This document shows positions 1-10,863 of a DNA stretch of 64,000 nt, in pieces. Each line of letters begins with the position of its first letter. The first letter of the stretch is position 1. The stretch is from Branchiostoma floridae. Its lineage: Eukaryota; Chordata; Leptocardii; Amphioxiformes; Branchiostomatidae. The notes under the pieces are model-generated. The model had not been told where the DNA came from, made no database searches, and was given only the letters and a program-made list of their open reading frames with translations. The position numbers and the translations under genes were made by a program. The stretch covers positions 9,934,452-9,998,451 of the forward strand of contig NC_049987.1 in assembly GCF_000003815.2 (NCBI RefSeq), in the 5' to 3' direction.

Positions 1-900
1 CGTCACAATGTTGGTATTGCAATGTAACGTGCTGTAACTCTTATCTTAAGACGATTTTAAGTGAAAAATGAATATAAAGATCACCATACAAAATATCCAA
101 GAACTGTTGGTTTAACTCATCGTTCATGACACTTGTTGGTATGTTTACTTGTAAATTCTTCAACAGATTAAAAACGTTTACCCCATTGTTGATAAATAAG
201 AATGGGGATGTTCACATCACCAAATACTCTAGAAACATAATGAAAAAATGAAACTCAATGAGAGTATAGAAATTTAGTACAACTTAAAAAACATTAAGTT
301 GAGACTTGCATCAATATCGATATATCAGTAATTGCTGCATTTTAAAACAGCCTGTCGATGATTTCCAACTGCTGCCAATGGGGCGTAGAGGAAGCCTATA
401 TATAGCTAGCTGGAGAACATGCTGGATATATTGGCACCTGCAGCCATGGGTACCATATTTGTTTTACTGTAGGCACTTTATCTAAAATCGTGTAATAGCT
501 TCAGCATATGGTGACTATTCTTTGAAATGTTTTGAGGAAAATTCAAAGGGCTCTGCAGTAGAGTCCCATTAATCAACTGCTTACATCAGAAGCTGCAAGC
601 ACACCCACTGGATTCGAAGAAACGTTCGGCAGCCATATTTGAACCTTTTGGTTCGTAGATGATCCTTGAACTACTGGCATTTTAGCAATGATATAGCCAA
701 CGTAATGGGGCCATAATTTTCTGGGAATAAGACCAAATACTGCTTGCAAAGTGATAAAGGCAAGTCAGTTCCATACATAACGTGTGAGTGACACAATAGT
801 TCCAATTAGATACTGTTATTTACCATAATCTATATATAGTAGGAATGAAAAAAAAATACAATTACTTTATAAAAAATTTGAAATCAAAGCCTGTGGTGGT
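1..900. other. No feature recognised
   Basis: A+T-rich sequence with no open frame, splice structure or repeat that could be assigned. Confidence 0.4.
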
Positions 901-946
901 ATGGCAGAATATGTATTTTTCGTTCAGTGGATACTATTTTTGCATT
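901..946 (+). CDS. Candidate signal-peptide exon of gene A
   Basis: An ATG in good context (G at -3, G at +4) opens a 15-residue hydrophobic peptide, MAEYVFFVQWILFLH, and ends in phase 1 just before GTAAAC. Joining it to the Ig1 exon gives LHAASY, which resembles a signal-cleavage region. Gene B's proved-by-frame first exon begins MADY, also ends in phase 1 and lies 11.4 kb upstream of its Ig1, against 9.6 kb here. The donor is weak (T at -1, C at +6), the exon is tiny and there is no further alignment to gene B. The true exon could be elsewhere or outside the window. Confidence 0.35.
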
Positions 947-1653
947 GTAAACCGTAACATACAGGTTACATAATGAGCTTAAGAAAGCAACCGGATCGCT
1001 AACCAGAGACAACGCCTCTTAATGCCAGCGTAGAGCTGGGACGTATTGTGGCGCCTCGCACAACTTCCTTTTCTACATCCAATGTCAAGATATGTATACA
1101 TCGTCTGGAAACGGGCGTGTGTGTCAAGGTCACAGTTTATTACAAGTAACACTTTGTCATGTCCGTGATCAAATCATTCATCTACGTTCTGAGGCTGTTA
1201 CCTCTTGACCACGCCAGTTTGGCACGCAAAATGATACTTTTTAGACGTTACAAATGGAAATCACGAGCGGGACATATACATGCTTTCCTCTGCAAGAACC
1301 ATGTCACAGGCACTAAAGCAGTAACCGAGGCGATGTAGCAAGTCGGAGCCTAACCTCTGCTTAGAGAGTAGCTAATTGGCCCCGGCTTGCATAACATAGG
1401 TTACTAACAGTCAGTAGAAAGCTGACGCAATGAGCGGTGCCACACTACTTCAAGATGGATGGGGTGTCTCAATCTTTAATTGACAAAACCTGAAAATAAT
1501 GCTGCAATGCTCCAAATCGCTATGTTTCGTCTAGAACCCAATAACTACCAACATGCCGAAATTAACAAATCCATCACAACGATCTGGAGTTATAGCTGCG
1601 AACTTGCAAACAAAGACAAAAGCAGTAGTGCCAGTATATACGTACCCCTGTCT

Positions 1654-1692
1654 GAGGTCATTTACCCTCCCTCCCGGAGGGTAAATGACCTC
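1654..1692. repeat. Perfect 17 bp inverted repeat
   Basis: GAGGTCATTTACCCTCC and its exact complement with a 5 bp loop. It is preceded at 1587 by GAGTTATAGCTGCGAAC, a sequence that recurs at 2808. Confidence 0.85.
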
Positions 1693-2324
1693 CCCTATGA
1701 AGTTTGCATTCCATAGATAAATAGATGGATAGATGGCAATTCAAGGACAAGGAATGTATAGAATAATATACTATTGAGAGTAAAATGACACAGCATCCAT
1801 GCATTATGCACATTAGCATTCCATGTGTCAGAAAGAGGAAGCTCCTGGAGACTAACGCTGGCAGGAGTTCAGTTTGATAAATGGTTATTCTATTCTGTGA
1901 CTGTATTTTGTGAATCCCCTGGAGATCGTGCTTACAAAGGCGAAATGATACAATGACTCCAAAAGATATCAGATAGTAGATTGAATTTATCATTTGTCTG
2001 TAATTGTTTCTGCTCTGTGGGTAGAGATATATCAGGTAACAGAGATTCAGCCATTTCTTGAACATTGATTGATATTACACTTAGCTACGTAGCCATATAT
2101 ACAGTGTGCACGTTATGCCATTAACTACCAAAACAATTGTCGCTGCTCTTTATTTAATTTTTTGTCTATGCTCTTAAGGCACCTCGCATATGCAAATAAA
2201 AGGTTAAGTATTTTCTAGATGAAAAATAAATTTGAAGCGACAATTCAAAAGCATGTTTTGGAAGAGAAAGGCGAAGCAAGTGAGTAGCCTTTCAGATATT
2301 GAGCTTTACCAGTGATTTCCTGTT

Positions 2325-2420
2325 GACCCAATTTACAAATATATGATTATGCTTTGAGCTAGAGAAGATATTGTGTTTCTTCTCCAAGTGTGTGAAAGAA
2401 TATGTCGAAAACATTTCGAA
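2325..2420 (+). repeat. Dispersed direct repeat, copy 1
   Basis: GACCCAATTTACAAATATAT, GATTATGCTTTGAGC, CCAAGTGTGTGAAAGAATAT, GTCGAAAACA; matches 4670-4766 at roughly 90 percent by eye. Confidence 0.8.
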
Positions 2421-3483
2421 GAACAGCTTGATTACTCTACCCATTGTCTCTCGAGACAGAAGGATGCCAACAAGTAACCAGTGCAGTGTAGGAAGCCAGA
2501 ACCTAGCATCTGATTTGAGTCTTATCTGACTGTCAACAGTTGTTTTATGTGTCAAGCCGCTAGACAAAGGACGTTGAAACACAACATAACCCAACATCTG
2601 CAAAAATTCCAATTCGCGCAGAACGACAAAATGCAACGACATTAATGACATGTCCTATAATTCCATGACGATAGCCAAGTTTGGTTTCCTGAAATATTAC
2701 ATTACCTATAAAGCTGATACGGTGTAAAACAACAACGTGCACTATCTCTTGTATAAAAGCAGACTACGTGCCAAACTACACACGAATGCAGCATGCAAAT
2801 GAATCGTGAGTTATAGCTGCGAACGTACGGACATGACCAACCACAATTATTATACCTCCTTCTTGAGGTGTACTTCTTCTTGGAGATAAAAAAAGGGTTT
2901 TCCTTACGAATATACACATGTCATGCACATCTTGATTTGTGGTTGATGAACAGAGTGGGCTTAAGTTATTTAAAGAATATTGACGTGACCTACATACAGC
3001 TGTCAATAGGCGTTAACTTTACGACAAAATACAGTCGTAAGTCTTGCTTTTATATCTTTTCCCTAGCCACAAACATTCTTTAAAGATAGACGGAAAATTT
3101 TCCTCAAAGAGAGTCCAGAGGCAACAATTACGTGATATGTTTTCGCACTGACAAGCTGTGCAAAATTTGCCCGGATCTAGAATTGCTGCAGGCTAAAGGG
3201 TCGTTTCACAACTGTAAAGGGAATCTTGAGTTTGGTCAGCAACATCCAAAGTTATAGCTGTATTTCTTTCCTTAGCACTCAGGTCACGATCATGCCGTCA
3301 GTGAACGCATCATCATGCCTACACAATGTGACATGTGCTGTTATAAGGTATTCATGAATCTCATGCTCATTCCTTTTCCTTCTTTTCATATGCATGATTT
3401 GCAACAGCATGAATTAAGAAAGGCAGCAGCATTTAATGTATGATTATGATGTTATGATATAACACTAGAGTTCGGCGACCTCA

Positions 3484-4540
3484 TACCTCCATGAAAATTT
3501 AGAGCTTTTGTAAATTTCATGCAAATGACTAAGACATTAACATAATTTATGCATGGTGTTGTTCATCATTGACAAACGTACACATGTCACAATTATAAAA
3601 TTCCCATTATTAATCATAAAGCGGTTTTGCAATTTTTACATAAATTATGCAAATAAGTTCCTCATTACCATATTTAGTATCTGCTTATATTCCACCTATC
3701 ATAATTAACATGTGTTACATTTATTGAGGTCCAGTTATTGAAAACAATGGAATTATACAATTTCCTAATTAATTATGCAAATTAAGTCCTCATTTGCATA
3801 ACATGTATATCATTATGAACATCTTTGCCTAAGGTACCCGCATGCCTAATATGATGCCAATCCGTCAATCCTTTCTGCAGCTATCCTCTTTGGAATGTCT
3901 TGACAAAAACGCCCCTGCAGTTCCTAAATTAAATGTTAGGGGGCTGAAATTTGCTCCACTTTGTCATGACACTGAAAGCTATCTACCACCCAAATGTCAA
4001 GACCATATCACGTCAAAGACAAGAGATACATAGAAAAAACTGCTATGATTGAATGTTGTCATCAATTATGCAAATTTGCTCCTACTTTGCATAATTAGCA
4101 TATCATCTTGTACAACATTGTCCAAGGTACCTACATACCAAAAATCATGAAAATCCGTTGTTTCCTTCTTGAGTTATCCTCGTCAGAAGTTTTTGACAAA
4201 AATGCCCCTGCTATCCCAAAACTAGACGCTAGGGGGCCCAAACTTATGTCACTTCTTCCTGAGCACAAGAGCTTTCTAATACTCAAAAATCGTGACCATA
4301 GCATGTTCAGAACACCAAGATAGCAAAACCGGAAGTTGCGCTGCAGTACCAAGGGGAGCCGCTAGGGGGCCCAAAATCTAATCATTTCCAGCTTTCATCA
4401 CACCCTACCAACACACCAAGTATCAAACCAATCCACCCAGCCGTTCTTGAGTTATCTTGTTTACACACAGACAGACAGACAGACACACAGACAGACAAAC
4501 GCGGGGTAAAATATAACCTCCATGACATTTCATGGAGGTA
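3484..4540. mobile_element. Non-autonomous inverted-repeat element, about 1.06 kb
   Basis: Perfect 13 bp terminal inverted repeats, TACCTCCATGAAA at the left and its complement at 4528-4540. Inside are two diverged direct copies of a roughly 220 bp module (about 3810-4030 and 4108-4325, each with CAAGGTACC or AAGGTACC, GACAAAAACGCCCCTG or similar and AGGGGGC), repeated ATTATGCAAAT segments and a CAGA-rich run at 4461-4500. No transposase is coded; the two short open frames are simply the module copies. Confidence 0.65.
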
Positions 4541-4669
4541 ATAACATAAACAATGTCTTAGATATCTATCTTAAGGCAGCTGTCTTGGAACAGGCATCGA
4601 CATCTATATGTTTATGTTTGTGCAAAACATCATGTGTTCTCGTATAAGAGCTGTACAGCTGTCCTACGA

Positions 4670-4766
4670 GACCCAATTTACAAAGATATGATTATGCTTT
4701 GAGCCAGCGAATATATTTTGTTTCTTGTCCAAGTGTGTGAAAGAATATGTCGAAAACAATTCGAAA
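4670..4766 (+). repeat. Dispersed direct repeat, copy 2
   Basis: Second copy of the 2325-2420 segment. It starts 130 bp after the inverted-repeat element at 3484-4540, so the pair may mark a segmental duplication or belong to a larger repeat. Confidence 0.8.
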
Positions 4767-6173
4767 CAAACAGAAAGAAAGATCGTCTTGTCTCGCAGGG
4801 AGAGACCCAATTAACTCTGGATCTCTGCAATTTCATCCAGGCTCCTCATTTTACAGCCCTTGTCTGGACGGAGATATTGAGTTTCTGTGAGATCAAAGCA
4901 GGTCAGGCGGATGAAACGGCATCTTTGTGGTCCATCACTGTAGTTCTCGCTTTGATAGTTCACTTGAGACATGCATTTAACTCTAATTAAAAATGATTGA
5001 AGTGGTGATGAGAATTATGCTAATGACACGGTCCTCAAGCAGCAGCACCGATAAAAGCTGGTAATGCCATAAATTACCCGTTATTAACCTTGTTGGGGGT
5101 GGTATTTTGCTCCAGTTTTCCGCTTATACCAATAATGGTGGGTAAGAAAGCTGGTAATTACAGAGTCTACATTTTCTATCGTGGCGCGGCATCCATCAAT
5201 GTTCATTTAGATTGGTATCGATTCGCGTGGAATCCCATTGCAATGGTGATGTAGTGGTCGATTGTCGACGCCTGGCCCCCCGAGGCAGCTGGCTTTGAAG
5301 TTCAGGCATATTTCAACATAAATCACAGTATTCTTGCTGATAGGTCGCTGCACATGGCGAAGAGGCCACAATTTTACCACGTTTTAAGTGATGTACCTTA
5401 CTTAATGACACGGGTTTGGTACCCCTTGGTGCAGTTTACGTGATAAAATTCACTTTTATGGCAAAAGTATTTTAGATTAGGTATTAAACACGAATAAATG
5501 ACATTAAATAAAAGTTTCTGTGTATTTATCTGATCGCTACGTCATTCACGTTGTGTTATCTACCTTCATCATATAATGTATTTAAGGACTTATTTGTTAC
5601 AAGAAAGGCAGGTACAATTGTATAAAACACTTTCAACTTTCAGAGAATACCAACCACCGATGCGAATTCTCCACACAGAAAGAATCAGCACCATGAAATG
5701 TTATAGTTCAGAATTCACCTTTGATGGGAATAATGTTTAATCTACCCTATAACTGCCTATTGATTTTCATTTCTTCATCATAAATCTCTTCATTCTTAAC
5801 TGAGCCATCGCTTTGTACCCAAAGGTTCACTCATCACGAATACACCATGACAACTATGAACTGCCTTCACACATATTAAGGGTTTACGTTACACATGCCG
5901 ATATATCTCTCAACTAGTACAGTGTTATACTGCTTTCATATAAAAGAATTTATCGATTTAATTTGCACAGGTACTCCTATGTGCTAACGATAATATCAGT
6001 TATGGTACTCTGATTTAATAATGTGAGGAATGAAGATTCACAGTAACGGGTCAATGACAACTATTCATAGTTAAAGTTTATACAGTAGTTTTTATTATTT
6101 ACTCTTTCACCTCTCGTCTCATGGTAAAAGTATATTACACTTGCACAGGTAGGCGTTGGTATTGTCTAATGTT
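4767..6173. other. No gene recognised
   Basis: Short open frames only; no domain, RNA gene or clear repeat. Would be intronic if the exon at 901 belongs to gene A. Confidence 0.4.
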
Positions 6174-6430
6174 CCCTTTCCACTAGATGGCGATCGCACT
6201 GCGCCCTCAGTGCGACCTAAATAGGATATGTGCAACCTTTGATTTTATACTGCGTATATCATACATAAACGTGTGACTAAGGTTGTTTTCTCCCTTAAAA
6301 TGTTGTTTTCTCCCTCAAAAGTCACAAAGTGTAAAAAATAGTTTCTTTTGAATACAATTCGTTGAGCGATCTGTCAAATTTTAGGTCGCAGAGAGAGCGC
6401 GGTGAAAGCGCCGTCCCAGTGGAAAGGGGG
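6174..6430. mobile_element. MITE copy 1 (CTTTCCACTAGATGGCGAT family)
   Basis: Imperfect terminal inverted repeats of about 45 bp: CCCTTTCCACTAGATGGCG at the left and the complement of CCAGTGGAAAGGGGG at the right, each followed inward by GCGACCTAA or its complement. No coding capacity. Copies of the same family lie at about 16612, 18527 and 48560. Confidence 0.7.
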
Positions 6431-7988
6431 CATTACGGATGATTCGTATTGTGCGATATAACAGGTTTTGGCACAGGTCACAGCGGTTATGTGAAGAGCA
6501 ATTATATGTTAAAGTGATCAGTCATCCCCATGCGCTAAGGGTCTGCACCAGTAACCTCTGTAGATATCCCTTCAGGGGCAGACGTCACCACGGTTGACTT
6601 TTTCGTCATTTCTGTAATAGTGCTTCTCGCTGCAATTTCTGGGAAGCGATTGTACTGATTGTTATCGCAATATGTGAGCTTAACCGCACGCCCCGAAGTA
6701 TTGACGCCAACAGGAGTAGGTGCAGTGAGAGATAGCATATTACCGTCGTTTTATTGAAATTTGAATCTGTTGTTAAGAAATGCAGACGTACATCCTGCTT
6801 GGAATTGAAAATGTACCCAAATATGAATTAGGTCAAAATTACATACATTGGCGTGTATATTCATAACGTATACTACACCTCCAATAAAAACAATCAAACT
6901 ATTATCCATATGATAAATGAAAAGTTTGCAACTTTATTGGCTGCTTCACCGTGGATTATATCGTTAGCATGCGCAAGATCTCGCTAATACGTATTAGAGG
7001 TGTTTATTGTCAGGCTTATGCTGTGTAATTCCCAGTTGACTGTCTGCTAGCGCCACCAAGTAATCCTCCGTGGCCATTAGGAAACACATTACGCCCCCGG
7101 TGGTAATGGAGTTGAGCCAGCATATACACTACTGGAATCGAATCACAATTAGGGATCTCAATCTAGCTTACTGTGACACTGAATCTGACCCTGGAATGAC
7201 ATTACTGGTGTTGTACTGGTCCCATGGTGATCTTTGTCGCCCCTCAGAATCTGAGAGACTTGTAATTCACTGAAACCTTTAAAAAATATCTAGTTTTTAT
7301 ACTCATTTTCATTAAACGCACGTCCCAACATGGGCTTATAGATGTATACTTTTATTACAGGGCAATTTAGTTGCCTGGAATCGATCTTAAAGAAATTCTT
7401 CTTCATTACTGAACAATGAAATCTGTGGATAATTATTGACATATATATATCACAATTTGCCGTAGAAGATTTTTTTTGGTGCTTTATAAATTTAGCATAC
7501 GCTATAGCTAAGCAGGGCTATATTTCAAATGATTGTACATAGAATGTCAAAGGATTAACCTTTATCAAAGAAACGTCGGCAAATTTTTCACATGTTATCT
7601 ACAAGTTCGTAATGATATTTATATGAGTTTGTCGTACATTTATGATACATTTAAGTACGATTTAGTTGCTAGTGAAAGGGTAAGGTATTAAAGACTATAG
7701 ACACACGGTTAATATCTTAACTATGTGTTTACAAAGTTTCTAAGTATATTCTTTGCCTTGCCACTCTGACGCAAATTTCCACAAATTGCACAACATTACG
7801 AATATTTCATTATGATAATTCAGGCTCAGCTTGATATCGAACTACAACTATAAGTTGCTGACACTGAGGTATCCCAGGCGGAACTTCTCTTGAATGCCAG
7901 GGGATAGTTCATGCCATGTACAGTGTAAAGTAATTACCTCAATTACTGCATTCGAGAAAGATGTCTATAAAACATTCAGCTATTAGGT
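6431..7988. other. No gene recognised
   Basis: Minus-strand frame 6535-6738 is Ser/Thr-rich but has no known domain or splice support. Confidence 0.4.
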
Positions 7989-8591
7989 TACTGTAAATGC
8001 ATTTAATTTCGCGGGGATTTAATTTCGCGGTAGCGGCAAAATGGACATTTCGCGGTGGATTTAATTTCGCGGTAGCGCCATCCCGCGAAATTCAATGCAT
8101 TTTCAGCACTGCACTGTAGTCACGAATTGCCGTGTAAAACCCGGCGCCTCTACAAACCGCCAGTCGGAAAACACTTGCTGGTTACCCGGTAAGGGTCCTA
8201 TACAGACGGATAGAACAGTTTCCGTGCTTTTGACTTGTTCTTGCGTGAGCCACTGTTACTGATCTAATCGTATCTACCCTCTCAATACGTAAAAGTATAC
8301 AGTAGTACGACCTTTGTATCATGGTGAACATACTGTACAGTACTGTAATACAGTTGGTCGTATGAAAAAATTACATGTGTGTCTTCAGTCAAAACTTCAC
8401 CGAAGTAAGTATGTCAAACATTTCATTATACAGTGACAAAGACAGTAGTAGTATGTACATGGAGCGGAAAAGGGGCACCTTAGGCGGCGCCAGCAGACGA
8501 AATGTTCGCGGTGGATTTAATTTCGCGGTGAAGCGGCCGCCGCGAAAACCGCGAATATTAATCCACCGCGAATATTTCTGCATTTACTGTA
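7989..8591. mobile_element. CGCG-rich inverted-repeat element
   Basis: Ends are TACTGTAAATGCA and, inverted, TGCATTTACTGTA (one mismatch in 13). Both ends carry repeated AATTTCGCGG / CCGCGAA blocks (8008-8096 and 8506-8577) that can fold into GC-rich hairpins. The interior has no gene. Confidence 0.65.
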
Positions 8592-10270
8592 TTTGAATGA
8601 ATGTTTGATTAACTGCAATCAATCGCTGACCCATAGACAATCAATTATGTTGTGCAATAGAGCAAGAAATACGAATGATCTTGTTTCAATCCCAAATCTA
8701 ACATATGTTAAATCTATTTCATAATGATATCCAGGCACAAATAATGCAACGAGTCATTGAACTGTGTTTTCGTGTCTTGTGCTATCTCCGAATAAAGTGT
8801 TAATATGGTAAGGTGTTATTCGAACCATTAAGAAATGTCGCTTTCTTAATTCATATTCACATGGCAATGTAGGAAACAGATATTACAGCACAGAATGTCG
8901 CAATACTTGCATTCTGTTTGTGCCAAATTAAGAAAATATGATTGTGATTTTAACGTTTGATCTGTATTCTTCCCTTAATGAAGGTTGTTTTCTCCCTCAA
9001 TATTTGTATGTTGATCTAGAAAACAAGTATTAAAGAAAAGAATGCTATTTGGGCCAAAAGATATATCTGAACAGAAGACATTCTGTCTAAATTAATTGCC
9101 CATTTCACCAGTGCAATTTTCCACTACCTCAACTGCCTGAACGAGATCGATCGGCTTACCTGATTGCATCACCAAACGGCGCTGGAATCAATTGCACCCA
9201 TTGCCACAGACTATAGGTGTGATGGAAGGGTTGGCAGGCGCTCCAATACCAGTTGCAAAATTTATAGAGCAATGGATACACTATTAAATGGATATTGCAT
9301 AAAACGGGTCAGTTCGTATATTTTGCCCATAAAGAAACAGGAGAGAGTTATGCGTTAGCTCTCCTTTTCCCTCAAACTGGATAAAGACTGGAGATTTTAA
9401 AAGGAATATATCGTTTTAAGAATTAATACTGACATAATGTTTGCCTAATGGAAAGTCCTTTATCGTAGTTTACCCAACAGCAGTGATGTGAAAAGTTGTA
9501 TTTTATATCAATTTACTGAAAATTGTTCAAAATAGATTTAGGTGCTGGATATTTTTTTCTGTAACATTGCTATGCCGATTCTAGTCGTTTAGCAGCCAGT
9601 GCCTCGAGATTTCTGCAGAAAAGTTGTTTTTTCTTGTGTCAAGTGAAGCCACGTTAGGCCCAAAAGACCAAAGTCTTTATCAAGCAGCTCAATAATGGTC
9701 TCCCATTTATATTGGTCTTTTGCTTGCACAGGGCCTCTTCTGCAAGGGGTTTGCTGCGGATTCATACTTTGAACTTTAATACAATACCTCCTCATACGTT
9801 GTAAGTTGTAAGGCATATGTATTGGGCAGCATACAATTCAGTATCATAGAAGAACCTATAACGTGTTCTCTGAGCATTAAGATAATCTAGTGCGTACAAG
9901 GACCTGTAATACTTAACTTTCTGAGATGATTTTGTTTGTCAATTTGCCACAACAACCCAATGCAGTGTGACAATCATGATTTTGATATTGAAGTCTTTCA
10001 ATGCCAATGAAATTACATAAAATGTATGTACTATATTCTTATTTGAGCGGTCTTATTTCATGATCGTTTGTGCTGTCGTCGGCATAGCTTTAAACCAACT
10101 CTACATTTAAAGGGTAACTGGATAAAGCAATTGGTGTTCGTAACCAATGTGGCATCATCGATATCCGATAGGCATTCTAAGTTAATAACAGATTTATTTA
10201 TACTGACTCAAGTAACACCTCTAGAACCGTTGAATCTGAAGTAAATTGAATGCCCTATTCCCCTTTACGC
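8592..10270. other. No gene recognised
   Basis: A minus-strand frame (9589-9816) ends KDFGLLGLTWLHLTQEKTTF, faintly like a LINE C-terminus, too weak to call. Confidence 0.35.
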
Positions 10271-10411
10271 CAAAAAGCAGTTACTCAAGCAACTGGATGT
10301 GATTTTGGAAACGGTCGTTGCCAAACGTTTCAGGCACCATCCGACATCTTTCATGACCGACTGACCTTGTCCAAAATCATATCCAGTTGCTTGAGTGGCG
10401 TAGCTTTTTAG
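10271..10411. repeat. Foldback repeat just upstream of gene A Ig1
   Basis: About 40 bp inverted arms: CAAAAAGCAG, then TTACTCAAGCAACTGGAT at the left, and ATCCAGTTGCTTGAGT, then TAGCTTTTTAG at the right, around a 60 bp loop. It looks like a foldback or MITE insertion ending 128 bp before the Ig1 exon. Confidence 0.7.
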
Positions 10412-10539
10412 CTGGATGTCTAAACTTCATCGTCTCATTCTCCTTTGATTTATCTAGCGATATCCAGACATTGCATAGAATGACCACATTGTGCATTTGT
10501 ATAGTATAGACTACATTTCTATTGTGTGTGTTTCTCCAG

Positions 10540-10863
10540 TACATGCTGCCTCGTACCGCAGCAAGCCCCAGCCGACCTCGGTGCTACTGGGCGGCAGTGC
10601 TACCTTGTCTTGCGGATTCGATGGACTAAAGGAAAACGAAGCGGTTCACTGGCTTGGCCCTCCAAACCTACACTACATCTCCGAAGGCACGTCCGTATCT
10701 GGGAAGTATCCAAGAATGTTTATCACCGGTAAAGGCAACTCAGGAGACACCACGGGCGTGTATAACCTGAACATAAGGGATGTCAGGCCAGAAGATGAAG
10801 GAGTCTATCGATGTAGCACCTTTTCTTTGAAGGACCCAGAGGATGTCAAGCTTACTGTCATAG
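10540..10863 (+). CDS. Gene A exon: Ig domain 1
   Basis: Acceptor TTTCTCCAG, donor GTTAGT; 324 bp, phase 1 to 1. The domain runs from HAASYRSKPQP to KLTVI, with cysteines in ATLSCGF and GVYRCST and a DEGVYRC tyrosine corner. A central segment GKYPRMFITGKGNSGD resembles the IRM Ig1 region. Gene B's exon at 44250-44573 has exactly the same length. Confidence 0.93.

Noticed and set aside
1658-2065. 135-codon open frame on the - strand
   Set aside because: It begins in the inverted repeat and has no domain; more likely random.
9589-9816. Possible LINE C-terminus on the - strand
   Set aside because: The KDFGLLGLTW segment is suggestive, but there is no adjacent LINE motif or tail, so it was not called.
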